NCBI GenBank assembly: GCA_963643205.1 | Contig: CAVIJJ010000014.1 | Coordinates: forward strand, 1 to 45,710 | Length of the DNA stretch: 45,710 bases | Origin: Phil1 sp963643205 | GTDB taxonomy: Bacteria; Bacillota; Clostridia; Christensenellales; CAG-138 | Direction of reading: 5' to 3' | Shown: positions 1 through 8,711 of the stretch, piece after piece | How the letters are laid out: each line of letters opens with the position of its first letter | Numbering within the stretch: the stretch's first letter is position 1 | The notes under the pieces: model-generated | What the model was told of the DNA's origin: nothing | The model's input: only the letters and a program-made list of their open reading frames with translations | Database searches by the model: none | Made by a program: the position numbers and the translations under genes

Positions 1-36
1 CGTGTCAAGGGAAAAATGAAAATCGGAGGAAATCAT

Positions 37-930
37 ATGGAATACGCGACTTTGTATAACGGAGTTAAAATACCGCTGGTTGGTTTGGGTGTTATGCTTA
101 CACATGGCGATCAGTGCGAACAGATGGTCAAAGATGCACTGGATGTTGGATATAGGCTTTTTGATACTGCAAAAGCCTATGAAAACGAGGCTGCTGTCGG
201 CAAAGCGATTTCCGAAAGCGGTATAGACCGCAAGGAAGTGTTCCTGACAAGTAAGATATGGATAACGGATGCAGGCTATGAAAAAACAAAAGCCGCCATC
301 GAAGACTCTTTTGAAAAGCTCCGCACGGACTATATAGACCTTTTTCTCATCCATATGTGTGCCGGCGATTACTACGGCACATACCGCGCCTTCCAGGAAT
401 ACTACAAGGCAGGGAAACTCCGCGCAATTGGCGTATGCAATGCTTCTCCCGAGCGTCTGGCAGATCTTGTGACTTTCAATGAAATTCCGCCGATGGTTGA
501 ACAGGTAGAAACAAATGTTTTCTTCCAGCAGCACGAACTGCACGGCTATATGGAGAAGTACCATGTGCATCATGAAGCGTGGGGACCTCTGGCTCAGGAG
601 CGAATCAGAGAACTGGTTGCACATCCGCTGCTGAATGAGATTGGAAAGAAGTATGGCAAAACATCAAGCCAGATCGCACTCAAGCATTGTGTACAGCGCG
701 GAATAACGGTTATACCCAAGTCCGTGCATAAAGAGAGAATGGCGCAGAACATTGATCTTTTTGACTTCACCTTAAGTGATGAGGATTTTGCCGCCATTAC
801 AGCACTTGACGAGAAATACTCTGTAAAGTCTGATTACAGCAATCCGCAGGGAATAGAGTTTATCGCATCTGAGCTTCACGGGAAGGGCGAGCTTCACAAG
901 AGATACGGTAACGATTACTACAAAGACTGA
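37..930 (+). CDS. Aldo/keto reductase
   Basis: NAD(P)H-dependent carbonyl reductase with the AKR fold, about 297 residues, normal length for the family. The catalytic tetrad is visible: Asp43 and Tyr48 in DTAKAYENE, Lys73 in LTSKIW and His106 in LFLIHM. The strand-loop motif GVCNAS corresponds to the usual GVSNF. The cofactor end contains IPKSVHKERMAQN, the usual 2'-phosphate-binding type of loop. An in-frame ATG exists at 16, but the start at 37 is chosen because GGAGGA (25-30) sits at ideal spacing before it. It resembles the 2,5-diketogluconate reductase-like group; the true substrate cannot be told. It appears monocistronic here and is followed by a hairpin terminator. The upstream promoter lies outside the window. 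Confidence 0.93.
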   Translation: MEYATLYNGVKIPLVGLGVMLTHGDQCEQMVKDALDVGYRLFDTAKAYENEAAVGKAISESGIDRKEVFLTSKIWITDAGYEKTKAAIEDSFEKLRTDYIDLFLIHMCAGDYYGTYRAFQEYYKAGKLRAIGVCNASPERLADLVTFNEIPPMVEQVETNVFFQQHELHGYMEKYHVHHEAWGPLAQERIRELVAHPLLNEIGKKYGKTSSQIALKHCVQRGITVIPKSVHKERMAQNIDLFDFTLSDEDFAAITALDEKYSVKSDYSNPQGIEFIASELHGKGELHKRYGNDYYKD

Positions 931-980
931 TAGCAGTTTATTATCATTGACTCAATAATTCAATCAGCAGCACATCATGC

Positions 981-1022
981 TCAAATCCCCACGGGCTTTA
1001 TGCCAGTGGGGATTTGACTTGT
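981..1022 (+). terminator. Hairpin terminator after the aldo/keto reductase
   Basis: Perfect 12-base inverted repeat (981-992 with 1006-1017, arm TCAAATCCCCAC) around a 13-base loop, followed by a short T-rich stretch. It lies about 50 bases after the reductase stop. Confidence 0.75.
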
Positions 1023-1040
1023 TTACACTATTATTGTAAT

Positions 1041-1139
1041 ATGGACGAAATCACGCAGATCACCGGAACCGAGGCAAGGAAACGCTACTCCGCACCGGAT
1101 TATCAATATCACGTAAAGGAAGGGGACCTGGAAGGATGA
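1041..1139 (+). CDS. Small ORF, 32 codons, coupled to the XRE fragment
   Basis: A 32-residue frame beginning MDEITQITGTEARKR. Its TGA overlaps the ATG of the following regulator (ATGA at 1136-1139), the arrangement expected of translationally coupled genes. GGAAGG lies inside its end and would serve the next gene. No good ribosome binding site precedes its own ATG, so it may be the tail of a lost longer gene or chance. It has no recognisable domain and is not assigned a function. Confidence 0.25.
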   Translation: MDEITQITGTEARKRYSAPDYQYHVKEGDLEG

Positions 1140-1498
1140 ACATCGGACAACGCATCGCCGCCCGCCGCAAGGAACTGGGCCTGACACAGGAGAAGCTGGC
1201 CACACAGGTATTCGTCACCACGCAGGACGTCAGCCAATGGGAGAATGGCAAAACAACGCCTCTCCCAGCCAACTATTCCCGCATCGCAGATGCGCTGCAA
1301 CTCTCAGTATCGGAGCTGTTGGCCGCAGAGCTCTCGGAGAATGCAGCTGGCCCGAACTGGACCATCCGAGAGAAGATGTTCTCGGAAACGCATATGTACA
1401 CCCGGCTCAACACAAATCCCCGGCGTGGACAAGATGATGTTCGCGGACTTCATTCGTGCCGCCGCATGCAGAAGCGGGCAGATGCTGAATCTGCATGA
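1136..1498 (+). pseudogene. Truncated XRE-family regulator (HTH_3)
   Basis: Residues 1-65 are a clear Cro/C1-type helix-turn-helix: MNIGQRIAARRKELGLTQ, then ATQVFVTTQDVSQWENGKTTP and a third-helix region RIADALQLSVSELL. After NWTIREKMFSETHMYTRL the sequence stops resembling the regulator family, whose members usually continue for another 80 or more residues, and becomes a basic low-complexity tail read out of frame through the DUF4143 remnant. I therefore call it a 3'-truncated regulator fused to foreign sequence. The DNA-binding domain is intact and could still be made, preceded by GGAAGG. Family assignment of the HTH is firm; whether the product is functional is unknown. Confidence 0.75.
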
Positions 1499-2021
1499 TA
1501 TCGCCGACGATGTTGGCGTTAGTGATGATACGGCTAAGCGTTGGATGAAGGAGCTTGAAAAATCGGGTATCGTGTTCTTTTTGCATCCATATTCCAACAA
1601 TTTATTAAAGCGGACAATCAAAACACCTAAAATGTATTTCTTCGATACAGGCCTTGTAAGCTATCTTACCCGGTACTCAAGCCCAGAAATTCTGATGAAC
1701 GGAGCTATAAATGTGGCTATTTTGGAAAACTACGTTGTGTCGGAGATAATTAAAACGTATACGAACAGCGCTAAAGATTGCTTGCTTCACTATTACAGAG
1801 ATAAGAACAGCGATGAGATAGACCTGATTATAGAGAGCGACGGACAGCTTCATCCCATTGAAATCAAGAAGAGCGTAAATCCGCCTACGCAAATTGCGGG
1901 CGCGTTTAAGCTACTCGATAAGGCTTCAGTGCCGAGGGGCACAGGTGCTGTTATCTGCCTTAGGGAGACATTAAGCGCAATAGACAGCAGCACATATATT
2001 ATTCCGGTGTGGATGATATGA
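1422..2021 (+). pseudogene. Remnant of AAA ATPase/DUF4143 protein (C-terminal half)
   Basis: From about 1422 this frame encodes the C-terminal half of the widespread ATP-binding/DUF4143 family: DVGVSDDTAKRWMKELE (winged-helix-like segment), TPKMYFFDTGLVSYLTR, AILENYVVSEI, then the nuclease-like core HYYRDKNSDEIDLIIES and HPIEIKKS, ending at the usual C-terminus. The N-terminal AAA+ ATPase half, including the Walker A region of roughly 200 residues, is absent. The junction with the XRE fragment is near 1400-1430. No ribosome binding site precedes the homologous part, so it is most likely a dead remnant left by a deletion that joined two genes. Confidence 0.8.
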
Positions 2022-2102
2022 GCCGGTTCACGGAAGCGGATTTGTAATCCAACTTCACCGCTATAATGATTGATGTTATATCCTTACCCGGAGGAAAAAC
2101 AA

Positions 2103-3314
2103 ATGATCCATATACAGAATATATACTATCGCGCGTTTCAGTTTGTGTTCAACTATGGGGCGCGGTGCCTTAAATGGCGCAGGCCTATTGTGATGAGCGG
2201 GCAGGGGAAGCTTAAGGAAATTCCCAAGCTTCTTGAAAAAGAGGGCGTGAAAAAGCCGCTTATCGTTTCGGGCCCAACGGTGCGCCGTCTGCTTTTGCCG
2301 CCGCTGATTGAGGCTATGGAGAGCGCGGGCATTGAATACGAAGTATTCAGCGATGTTGAAAATAACCCCACGTCCGATACGTGCGAAAGGATAAAAAACG
2401 CGTATATCGACTCCGGCTGCGGGGGAATAATCGCCGTGGGTGGGGGAAGCCCCATGGATGCCGCGAAAGCCGCCGCCGCGCTTATAGTGCGCCCGGGCAA
2501 AACGGTTCAAAAGCTCAGCGGTCTGCTTAAGGTGCGCCGGGCGATGCCGCCGTTTATAGCCGTGCCCACAACGGCCGGCACGGGCAGCGAAACAACCATT
2601 GCCGCCGTTATAACCGATTCTAAAACTCATCATAAGGCCGCCGTTATGGATCTGTGCCTTATCCCCAAATACGCCGTGCTTGATCCGGAGCTTACGCTTG
2701 CCCTTCCGCCCATGACAACCGCCGCAACGGGCATGGATGCTCTTACACACGCCGTTGAGGCCTATATCTGCCGGACATATAACACAAAGGAAAGCTACCG
2801 CCTTGCTGAGGAGGCTGTGGACGGAATATTCAAATATCTTGAGCGCGCTTATAAAAATGGGCATGATATGGAGGCCCGGGAAAAGATGCTTGAGGCCTCG
2901 TTTAAGGCGGGCTTTGCCTTTACAAGAGCGGGTGTGGGCAACGTGCATGCCATAGCGCATACGCTCGGCGGCCTTTACGGCACGGCGCACGGCCTGGCGA
3001 ACGCGGTAATCCTGCCCATAGTGCTTGAGGATTACGGCAGCGTGGTTTATAAAAAGCTTGCGCGCCTTGCGGACATTGCGGGCATAGGCGGCGGCTGCGA
3101 GGAAGAAAAGGCAAAGAACTTTATAGCGGAAATACGCGCCATGAACGCGCGCTTCGGCATACCCACGGGCTTTGATTTTATAAAGGATGAGGACGTGGAT
3201 ACCATGATAACATGGGCGCTTAGGGAGGCGAACCCGGTTTATCCCGTGCCTGTTATTTACGACCGCGCGCGCTGCAGGGCGGTTATAAACAAAATAAAAA
3301 GCGGCCGCGTGTAG
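2103..3314 (+). CDS. Iron-containing alcohol dehydrogenase
   Basis: Group III (Fe-ADH) dehydrogenase of about 403 residues, reducing aldehydes or ketones with NAD(P)H in the cytoplasm. Visible motifs are the nucleotide-binding GGGSPMDAAKA, then AVPTTAGTGSETT, and the metal ligands Asp212 and His216 (DALTHAVEAY), His282 (VHAIAH) and His296 (GTAHGLANA). All four ligands are present. The longer frame begins at a TTG at 2070, but CGGAGGA (2090-2096) sits seven bases before the ATG at 2103, which is chosen. It is isolated on the + strand between the regulator remnant and a bidirectional terminator. Substrate is not determinable; butanol- or 1,3-propanediol-type dehydrogenases are the closest named relatives. 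Confidence 0.92.
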   Translation: MIHIQNIYYRAFQFVFNYGARCLKWRRPIVMSGQGKLKEIPKLLEKEGVKKPLIVSGPTVRRLLLPPLIEAMESAGIEYEVFSDVENNPTSDTCERIKNAYIDSGCGGIIAVGGGSPMDAAKAAAALIVRPGKTVQKLSGLLKVRRAMPPFIAVPTTAGTGSETTIAAVITDSKTHHKAAVMDLCLIPKYAVLDPELTLALPPMTTAATGMDALTHAVEAYICRTYNTKESYRLAEEAVDGIFKYLERAYKNGHDMEAREKMLEASFKAGFAFTRAGVGNVHAIAHTLGGLYGTAHGLANAVILPIVLEDYGSVVYKKLARLADIAGIGGGCEEEKAKNFIAEIRAMNARFGIPTGFDFIKDEDVDTMITWALREANPVYPVPVIYDRARCRAVINKIKSGRV

Positions 3315-3321
3315 CCGCTTT
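3298..3321 (+). terminator. Short hairpin overlapping the ADH stop codon
   Basis: AAAGCGGC (3298-3305) pairs with GCCGCTTT (3314-3321); the stop codon TAG (3312-3314) lies within the hairpin. A T-rich run follows at 3330-3340. Probably a first terminator for the alcohol dehydrogenase. Confidence 0.5.
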
Positions 3322-3378
3322 CCGATCTGTTTTTTCGTTTTATCAGCGTTATCAAGCTTCTTTCAAAAATATAATAAA

Positions 3379-3410
3379 ACAGCCGAGCGGCATTTTGGTC
3401 GCTCGGCTGT
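3379..3410. terminator. Bidirectional terminator between convergent ADH and aminotransferase
   Basis: Perfect 11-base arms ACAGCCGAGCG (3379-3389) and CGCTCGGCTGT (3400-3410) with a 10-base loop. There is an A-rich flank on the left and a T-rich flank on the right. It serves the + strand dehydrogenase and the end of the - strand arylacetate operon. Confidence 0.85.
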
Positions 3411-3426
3411 ATTTGTTGGGCTTGGA

Positions 3427-4596
3427 TTATCTGCCCATCTTTTCCCTAAGGTGTGAAAGGCGATCAAGCGCCTCTGTAAGCGTTTCGTCCTTCTTGGCAA
3501 AGTGCACGCGCACTATGTGATTTATGTTTTCGTTGAAGAAGGATGTGCCGGGTACGCAGGCAACGCCAACCTTTTCCGCCATTTCAAGGCAGAAGTCCGT
3601 ATCGGCCTCACCCTTGCGCATATACGGCCCTATGTCCGCCAGCACAAAGTACGCGCCCTGCGGATCGGTAAAGGGAATGCCTATCTGCTTAAGGCCGTCC
3701 GTAAACAGCTTCTTCATGTGCGCGTAGTGGTCGCCGAATTCCTTATAGTAGCTGTCCGGCATATCAAGGCCAACAACAGCGGCCTCCATAAGCGGGGAGG
3801 CGGCACCTACGGCGTTAAAGTCGTGGTATTGCTTTATGCGGTCCATAATGTGCTTGGGCGCGATGGCGTAGCCCAAGCGCCAGCCGGTGATGGAATAAGT
3901 TTTTGAAAGGCTGGAGCAGCTTACCGTGCGCTCCCACATGCCGGGCAGGCTGTTCATGTAAATGTGCTTATGCCCATCGTATACAATGTGCTCATAAACC
4001 TCGTCCATAATGGCGAACGCGTCGTACTTTATGCAAAGGTCCGCAATCGTTTTAAGTTCATCGTATGTAAACACCTTGCCGGAGGGGTTTGAGGGGTTGC
4101 AGATAAGTATGGCCTTAGCGCCGCCCTTAAAGGCATCCTCAAGCACGTTGGGGTCAAAGTTGAACGCCGGCGGCACCAGCGGCACAAACACCGGCTCGCA
4201 GTCCGCCATAATGGCCTGCGCGCGATAGTTCTCAAAATAGGGGGAGAACATTATAATCTTGTCCCCGGGGTTGGTAAGGGCAAATATGGTATCAACCATC
4301 GCCTCGGTGGAGCCTATGGTAACAACCATGTCCGTTTCCGGGTCGAGAGTGCGGCCCATAAAGCGGCCGGCCTTGCGCGCGAGCGCCTGGCGGAAGTTGG
4401 GCGCGCCCATGGTTATGGGGTACTGGTGAGGGCCAATCTTGCTTACCTCGGCAAGCCTGTCGGTAAGCTCCTTTGGGGGATCAAAATCCGGGAATCCCTG
4501 CGCCAGGTTTATGGCCCCGCAAGCAATGCTCACGCGGGTCATGCGGCGTATTACCGAATCGGTGAAGAGCTTGTTTTTTCTGCTCATTTCCTGCAT
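3427..4596 (-). CDS. PLP-dependent aminotransferase (class I/II), probably aromatic
   Basis: Fold-type I aminotransferase, 389 residues, full length. The PLP lysine is Lys232 in SLSKTYSITGWRLGY. Other family marks are INLAQGFPDFDPP near the N-terminus, NPSNPSGKVFTYDEL, the PLP-ring Asp in AIMDEVYEH, and the substrate carboxylate Arg near the C-terminus (HIVRVHFAKK). It is of the kynurenine/methionine/aromatic aminotransferase type. It is the last gene of the T-box operon, 22 bases after the ACT gene, and in that context most likely interconverts arylpyruvates (phenyl-, hydroxyphenyl-, indolepyruvate) with aromatic amino acids. The first ATG has ACAGG upstream; the second, four codons on, is a weaker alternative. 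The substrate is inferred from neighbours, not from residues. Confidence 0.9.
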   Translation of the reverse strand: MQEMSRKNKLFTDSVIRRMTRVSIACGAINLAQGFPDFDPPKELTDRLAEVSKIGPHQYPITMGAPNFRQALARKAGRFMGRTLDPETDMVVTIGSTEAMVDTIFALTNPGDKIIMFSPYFENYRAQAIMADCEPVFVPLVPPAFNFDPNVLEDAFKGGAKAILICNPSNPSGKVFTYDELKTIADLCIKYDAFAIMDEVYEHIVYDGHKHIYMNSLPGMWERTVSCSSLSKTYSITGWRLGYAIAPKHIMDRIKQYHDFNAVGAASPLMEAAVVGLDMPDSYYKEFGDHYAHMKKLFTDGLKQIGIPFTDPQGAYFVLADIGPYMRKGEADTDFCLEMAEKVGVACVPGTSFFNENINHIVRVHFAKKDETLTEALDRLSHLREKMGR

Positions 4597-4618
4597 ATGT
4601 TTTTACCTGTCTTTCTTA

Positions 4619-5056
4619 TCAGTTTGCGCTTATGCCAAGCGTTTCGTTTGAGGCAAGCTCAATTGCGCTTGCCGCCAGCAGCTCCGATACCGCCGCCGGC
4701 TCCGCGACGCGAAGCACCATATACGCCATGCCGTTGGGCCGGCCGAATATGGAATACATATAGTTTACGTCAATGTTCTTTTCCGCAAGCAGCTTAAGCA
4801 GCTTGCTGAGTCCGCCGGGCTCATCGGGCACGCCCGCGGCAACAACCTCGCTTACGGAGAATATAAAGCCGTTCTCCTTAAGCACCTTCTCCGCTTCCGC
4901 CTCGTTTGCGGCAATAAGGCGAAGCACGCCGTAGTCGCTTGTTTCAGCTATGTTTATCGCCCTCAGGTCTACGCCGCCTTTTGCCAGCAGGCACGTGATT
5001 TCCGCCAGCTGACCCGCGCGGTTTTCAAGAAAAACGGAAATTTGATTGATAGCCAT
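4619..5056 (-). CDS. Tandem ACT-domain protein
   Basis: 145 residues made almost entirely of two ACT domains: residues 1-68, beginning with the typical QISVFLENRAGQLAEIT and continuing DLRAINIAETSDYGVLRLI, and residues about 70-140, beginning GVPDEPGGLSKLLKLLAEK and continuing NVNYMYS-like DVNYMYSIFG. ACT domains bind amino acids and regulate enzymes. Stand-alone ACT pairs are often found beside phenylacetate-CoA ligases, as here (10 bases after paaK). I infer that it senses an aromatic amino acid and modulates an operon enzyme; there is no catalytic or DNA-binding domain. The start has GGAGG at good spacing. Confidence 0.9.
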   Translation of the reverse strand: MAINQISVFLENRAGQLAEITCLLAKGGVDLRAINIAETSDYGVLRLIAANEAEAEKVLKENGFIFSVSEVVAAGVPDEPGGLSKLLKLLAEKNIDVNYMYSIFGRPNGMAYMVLRVAEPAAVSELLAASAIELASNETLGISAN

Positions 5057-5066
5057 GCAGTCCTCC

Positions 5067-6365
5067 TTATATTTTGCGCTTGTCTATTACGCGGATTGCC
5101 TTGCCCTCGCTGCGGGCGATGGACTTGGGCGTAACCAGATGCACCTGCGCGTATATGCCAAGCATAGCTTTCAGCGCCGCGACAAGGCTCTTTTCGCGCT
5201 TTGTAATATCGGCAAGAGAATCCGAGAAGTGCTCCTGAGTCATCTCAACAAGCACGTCGAGCGTATCGGAATTGTTCACGCGGTCCACAACTATCTGATA
5301 GTTGGAGGTGTAGCCCTGCTCAAGCAGCACGGTCTCTATCTGCGACGGGAACACGTTTACGCCCTTTACTATAAGCATATCGTCGCTGCGGCCCATGGGC
5401 TTGCACATCTTTACGTGCGTGCGCCCGCAGGAGCATTTTTCGCGCGTAAGCACGCATATATCCCTTGTGCGGTAGCGAAGCAGCGGAAACGCCTTTTTGG
5501 TTATGGACGTGAAAACAAGCTCGCCCTGCGTGCCGTCCGGCAGCACCTCGCCCGTATCGGGGTCTATAATTTCGGCTATAAAGTGGTCCTCGTTTATGTG
5601 CATGCCCGTCTGCGCGCTGCATTCGTACGCAACGCCCGGGCCGGAAAGCTCGGTAAGGCCGTAAATATCAAACGCCTTTATGCCAAGGCTTTTTTGAATA
5701 TCCTGCCTCATCTGCTCGCTCCAGGCCTCCGCGCCGAATATGCCGGCCTTAAGGTGTATCCTGTCCTGCAGGCCGCGCTCGTGTATGGATTCGGCAAGAT
5801 ACGCGGCGTAGGAGGGGGTGCAGCAAAGAATGGTTGTGCCAAGGTCTTCCATAAACTGCAGCTGCCTGTCCGTATTGCCGGAGGACATGGGCAGCGTAAG
5901 GCTTCCAAGCTTCTGGCTGCCGCCGTTAAGGCCGAAACCGCCGGTGAAAAGGCCGTAGCCGTAAGCCACCTGGCAAACGTCCTCGTTCGTTCCGCCCGCG
6001 GCCACAATAGCCCTTGCGCAGCAGTCTTCCCAAAGGTCTATATCCTCCTTTGTATAGAACGCCACCACGCGTTTTCCGGTTGTGCCGGATGTTGAGTGAA
6101 TGCGCACGCAGTCCTTAAGCGGAACGCCCAGCAGACCGTAGGGATAAGCTTCCCTCAAATCAGCCTTGGATATAAACGGAAGCTTATACAGGTCGTCCCG
6201 GCCCTTTATATCGTCCGGTGTAACGCCCTTTTCTTCCATCTTCGCCTTGTAGTACGGCACGTTGTTCCAAACGTGGCGCACCTGGGCTACCAGCCGCTCG
6301 TCCTGCCAGGCTTTTATCTGCTCAGGGCTTGCGCACTCGATTTCCTTTTGAAAATACCGTTCCAT
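5067..6365 (-). CDS. paaK: Phenylacetate-CoA ligase (arylacetate-CoA ligase)
   Basis: AMP-forming ligase of 432 residues, the usual PaaK length. It converts an arylacetate, ATP and CoA to arylacetyl-CoA. Motifs are the P-loop HSTSGTTGKRVVAFYT, the A5-type YGLTELSGPGVAYEC, YRTRDIC and the C-terminal hinge region GRSDDMLIVKGVNVFPSQIE, all characteristic of PaaK rather than of acetyl- or fatty-acyl-CoA synthetases. It lies 16 bases after iorB and 10 before the ACT gene, with GGAG before the ATG. In this operon the product would be the substrate of IorAB working as a reductive carboxylase; in the catabolic direction it would remove arylacetyl-CoA. Exact aryl substrate is unknown. Confidence 0.93.
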   Translation of the reverse strand: MERYFQKEIECASPEQIKAWQDERLVAQVRHVWNNVPYYKAKMEEKGVTPDDIKGRDDLYKLPFISKADLREAYPYGLLGVPLKDCVRIHSTSGTTGKRVVAFYTKEDIDLWEDCCARAIVAAGGTNEDVCQVAYGYGLFTGGFGLNGGSQKLGSLTLPMSSGNTDRQLQFMEDLGTTILCCTPSYAAYLAESIHERGLQDRIHLKAGIFGAEAWSEQMRQDIQKSLGIKAFDIYGLTELSGPGVAYECSAQTGMHINEDHFIAEIIDPDTGEVLPDGTQGELVFTSITKKAFPLLRYRTRDICVLTREKCSCGRTHVKMCKPMGRSDDMLIVKGVNVFPSQIETVLLEQGYTSNYQIVVDRVNNSDTLDVLVEMTQEHFSDSLADITKREKSLVAALKAMLGIYAQVHLVTPKSIARSEGKAIRVIDKRKI

Positions 6366-6381
6366 GGAATCTCCTTATATA

Positions 6382-6954
6382 TTAAGCCTCTGCGCCAAGC
6401 GCGAAAGCTTTTTTATTGAGTTCAAGGAATTTTGCCGGTACGCTCTTTTCAATGGCGTCCTGCCACTGCTCCGCCGTGAACGGGAAATGCTTGCTCAGCC
6501 TTCCGAGCAGCACCAGATTTACGGCCTTGGATGAGCCTGCCTGCTCCGCAAGCGAAAGCGCGTCCATAGCGTCCAGCTTAATGGGGAGCTTAGCAAGCTT
6601 TTCTTCCAGGTTTTCGGGGTATTCCGCCGCGCCCGTAATTACCGGCATCGGGTTAATCTTTTGAGTGTTGGTCAGAAGCACGCCGCCTTCCTTAAGGTAT
6701 TCCGCCCAGCGCGCCGCCTCAAGCAGCTCAAAGGACATTACTATGTCCGCCTCGCCCTTATCTATAATGGGGGAATATACCTTGTCGCCGTAGCGCACGT
6801 ATGTTACAACGCTGCCGCCGCGCTGGCTCATGCCGTGAACCTCGCTTACCTTTACGTCGTAGCCGTTTTCAAGCAGAATCCGGCCGAGCAGTTTGCTCGC
6901 CAGCAGCGTTCCCTGCCCGCCGACACCAACTATCATGATGTTTTTCGTTTCCAT
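6382..6954 (-). CDS. iorB: Indolepyruvate:ferredoxin oxidoreductase, beta subunit
   Basis: 190 residues, the gamma/beta-type domain of 2-oxoacid:ferredoxin oxidoreductases. It starts with NIMIVGVGGQGTLLASKLLG followed by SEVHGMSQRGGSVVTYVRYG, the two signature motifs of IorB. It pairs with IorA to interconvert arylpyruvate + CoA and arylacetyl-CoA + CO2 with ferredoxin. The gene begins 15 bases after the iorA stop with GGAGG ahead of its ATG. It carries no iron-sulfur motif of its own, as expected. Confidence 0.94.
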   Translation of the reverse strand: METKNIMIVGVGGQGTLLASKLLGRILLENGYDVKVSEVHGMSQRGGSVVTYVRYGDKVYSPIIDKGEADIVMSFELLEAARWAEYLKEGGVLLTNTQKINPMPVITGAAEYPENLEEKLAKLPIKLDAMDALSLAEQAGSSKAVNLVLLGRLSKHFPFTAEQWQDAIEKSVPAKFLELNKKAFALGAEA

Positions 6955-6969
6955 GGCGATGCCTCCTTA

Positions 6970-8697
6970 TTATATGGCGCCCTTGCGGCACAGCTGAGAG
7001 CACAGGCCGCATCCGGTGCAGAGAGTATTGTCTATTTTCACCTTGCCGTCCGTAACGCTTATGGCGGGGCAGCCCAGCTGCATACAGGCCCTGCAGCCTA
7101 TGCACTTGTCCGCGTCCGCCGTGATGGGCCCGCGGTGCTTAACATATTTAAGCAGAGCGCACGGCCTGCGGGAAATTATGACGGAAGGCTCATCGGCCGC
7201 GAGTTCTTCCTTTATGGCCTTGTCACAGGCGGCAAGGTCGTAGGGATCAACAACCTGAACCCTTCTTATGCCTACCGCGTGGCAGAGCGACTCAAGGTCT
7301 ATCTTCGTGCACGGGTCGCCCTTAAGGTTAAAGCCCGTGGTGGGGTTCTGCTGATGGCCGGTCATGCCGGTTATGGAGTTATCCAGTATTATCACCGTTG
7401 AGGTGGATTCGTTGTAGGCTATGTTTATAAGGCCGGTTACGCCGGAATGCATAAACGTGGAATCGCCTATTACGGCAACGGTGTGGTTTGCGTTCGCTTC
7501 GCCGGAGGCCTTATTGAAGCCGTGCAGGCCGGAAACGGACGCGCCCATGCAAATTGTTGAGTCTATGGCCTGCAGCGGGGCGGCGGCGCCGAGGGTATAG
7601 CAGCCTATGTCGCCGAGCACGGTCAGCTTATTCTTCTTAAGCGTGTAGAAAAGTCCCCTGTGCGGGCAGCCGGCGCACATTACGGGCGGGCGGCCGGGTA
7701 TGGTCTCGTCAAGCTTGCTGCCGGTGTGCGCGGCCATGCCAAGCTTCTCAGCCACGTAATTCTGGCTGAATTCGCCTATGCAGCCGAAAAGCTCCTTGCC
7801 GGTAACGTTGCTTACGCCTATCGTACGGCAATGGTTTTCTATAATGCCGTCAAGCTCCTCAACAACTATAACCTTCTCAACGCTGTGAGCGAAGTTTATT
7901 ATCTTTTCAACGGGCAGCGGGTTTATCATGCCAAGCTTAAGCACGGGGTATTTGTCGCCGCAAACTTCCTTCACGTATTCATAGCTTGTGGAGGAGGTGA
8001 TAATGCCTATTGAGTGGTCGCGCCCTTCCTCAACGCGGTTTATCTCCGCCGTTTCGGCCCAGTTCTGCAGGGCCAGCGTGCGCTGCTCTACTATGGGATG
8101 GCGGGCCTTGGCGCAGGCGGGCATCATAACAAACTTGGCTATGTTTTTCTCGTAGGGAACGGGGGTGAACTCAACCCTGTCGCTTGTTTCAACAATGCTC
8201 TGCGAATGCGCCACGCGGGTGCACATTTTAAGCAGAACCGGCGTATCGTATTTTTCGGAAAGCTCGTAGGCAAGCTTTGTGAAGTTAAGCGACTCACAGG
8301 CGTCCGAGGGCTCAAGCATGGGCAGCTTGGCGGCTATTGCGTAGTGGCGGGAATCCTGCTCATTCTGGGATGAATGCATGCCCGCGTCATCGGCTACGCC
8401 TATTATCATGCCGCCGCGAACGCCGGTATATGAAAGCGTAAACAGCGGATCCGCCGCTACGTTAAGGCCAACGTGTTTCATGCCGCAAAAGCTGCGGCGG
8501 CCGGAAAGGCTCGCGCCGAAGGCAGCTTCCATGGCTACCTTTTCGTTGGGCGCCCATTCGGCGTAAATCTCCGGATACTTAGCCGCGCACTCGGTAATTT
8601 CCGTGCTGGGCGTGCCGGGATAGCTGGATACGAAGCTGCATCCGGCCTCAAAAAGGCCTCTTGCCGCGGCTTCGTTGCCGAGCATCAGTGTTTTCAT
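6970..8697 (-). CDS. iorA: Indolepyruvate:ferredoxin oxidoreductase, alpha subunit
   Basis: 575 residues, close to the family length. Order of parts: N-terminal pyrimidine-binding domain (MLGNEAAARGLFEAGC, SSYPGTPSTEI, WAPNEKVAMEAAFGAS); a transketolase-C-like domain (SIGIITSSTSYEYVKE); a thiamine diphosphate domain with CAGCPHRG, GDIGCYTLG, GDSTFMHSG and ILDNSITGMTGHQQNP; and a C-terminal dicluster ferredoxin domain with CIGCRACMQLGCP and CTGCGLCSQLC for two [4Fe-4S] clusters. GGAGGA precedes the start. The reaction is reversible. The anaerobic ferredoxin chemistry implies a strict or facultative anaerobe. Confidence 0.96.
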   Translation of the reverse strand: MKTLMLGNEAAARGLFEAGCSFVSSYPGTPSTEITECAAKYPEIYAEWAPNEKVAMEAAFGASLSGRRSFCGMKHVGLNVAADPLFTLSYTGVRGGMIIGVADDAGMHSSQNEQDSRHYAIAAKLPMLEPSDACESLNFTKLAYELSEKYDTPVLLKMCTRVAHSQSIVETSDRVEFTPVPYEKNIAKFVMMPACAKARHPIVEQRTLALQNWAETAEINRVEEGRDHSIGIITSSTSYEYVKEVCGDKYPVLKLGMINPLPVEKIINFAHSVEKVIVVEELDGIIENHCRTIGVSNVTGKELFGCIGEFSQNYVAEKLGMAAHTGSKLDETIPGRPPVMCAGCPHRGLFYTLKKNKLTVLGDIGCYTLGAAAPLQAIDSTICMGASVSGLHGFNKASGEANANHTVAVIGDSTFMHSGVTGLINIAYNESTSTVIILDNSITGMTGHQQNPTTGFNLKGDPCTKIDLESLCHAVGIRRVQVVDPYDLAACDKAIKEELAADEPSVIISRRPCALLKYVKHRGPITADADKCIGCRACMQLGCPAISVTDGKVKIDNTLCTGCGLCSQLCRKGAI

Positions 8698-8711
8698 AAT
8701 GGGATTCCTCC

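Noticed and set aside
1136..2021. A single intact XRE-DUF4143 fusion protein
   Set aside because: The helix-turn-helix and the DUF4143 part are in different reading frames, and the reading frame of DUF4143 upstream of about 1422 translates to unrelated sequence.
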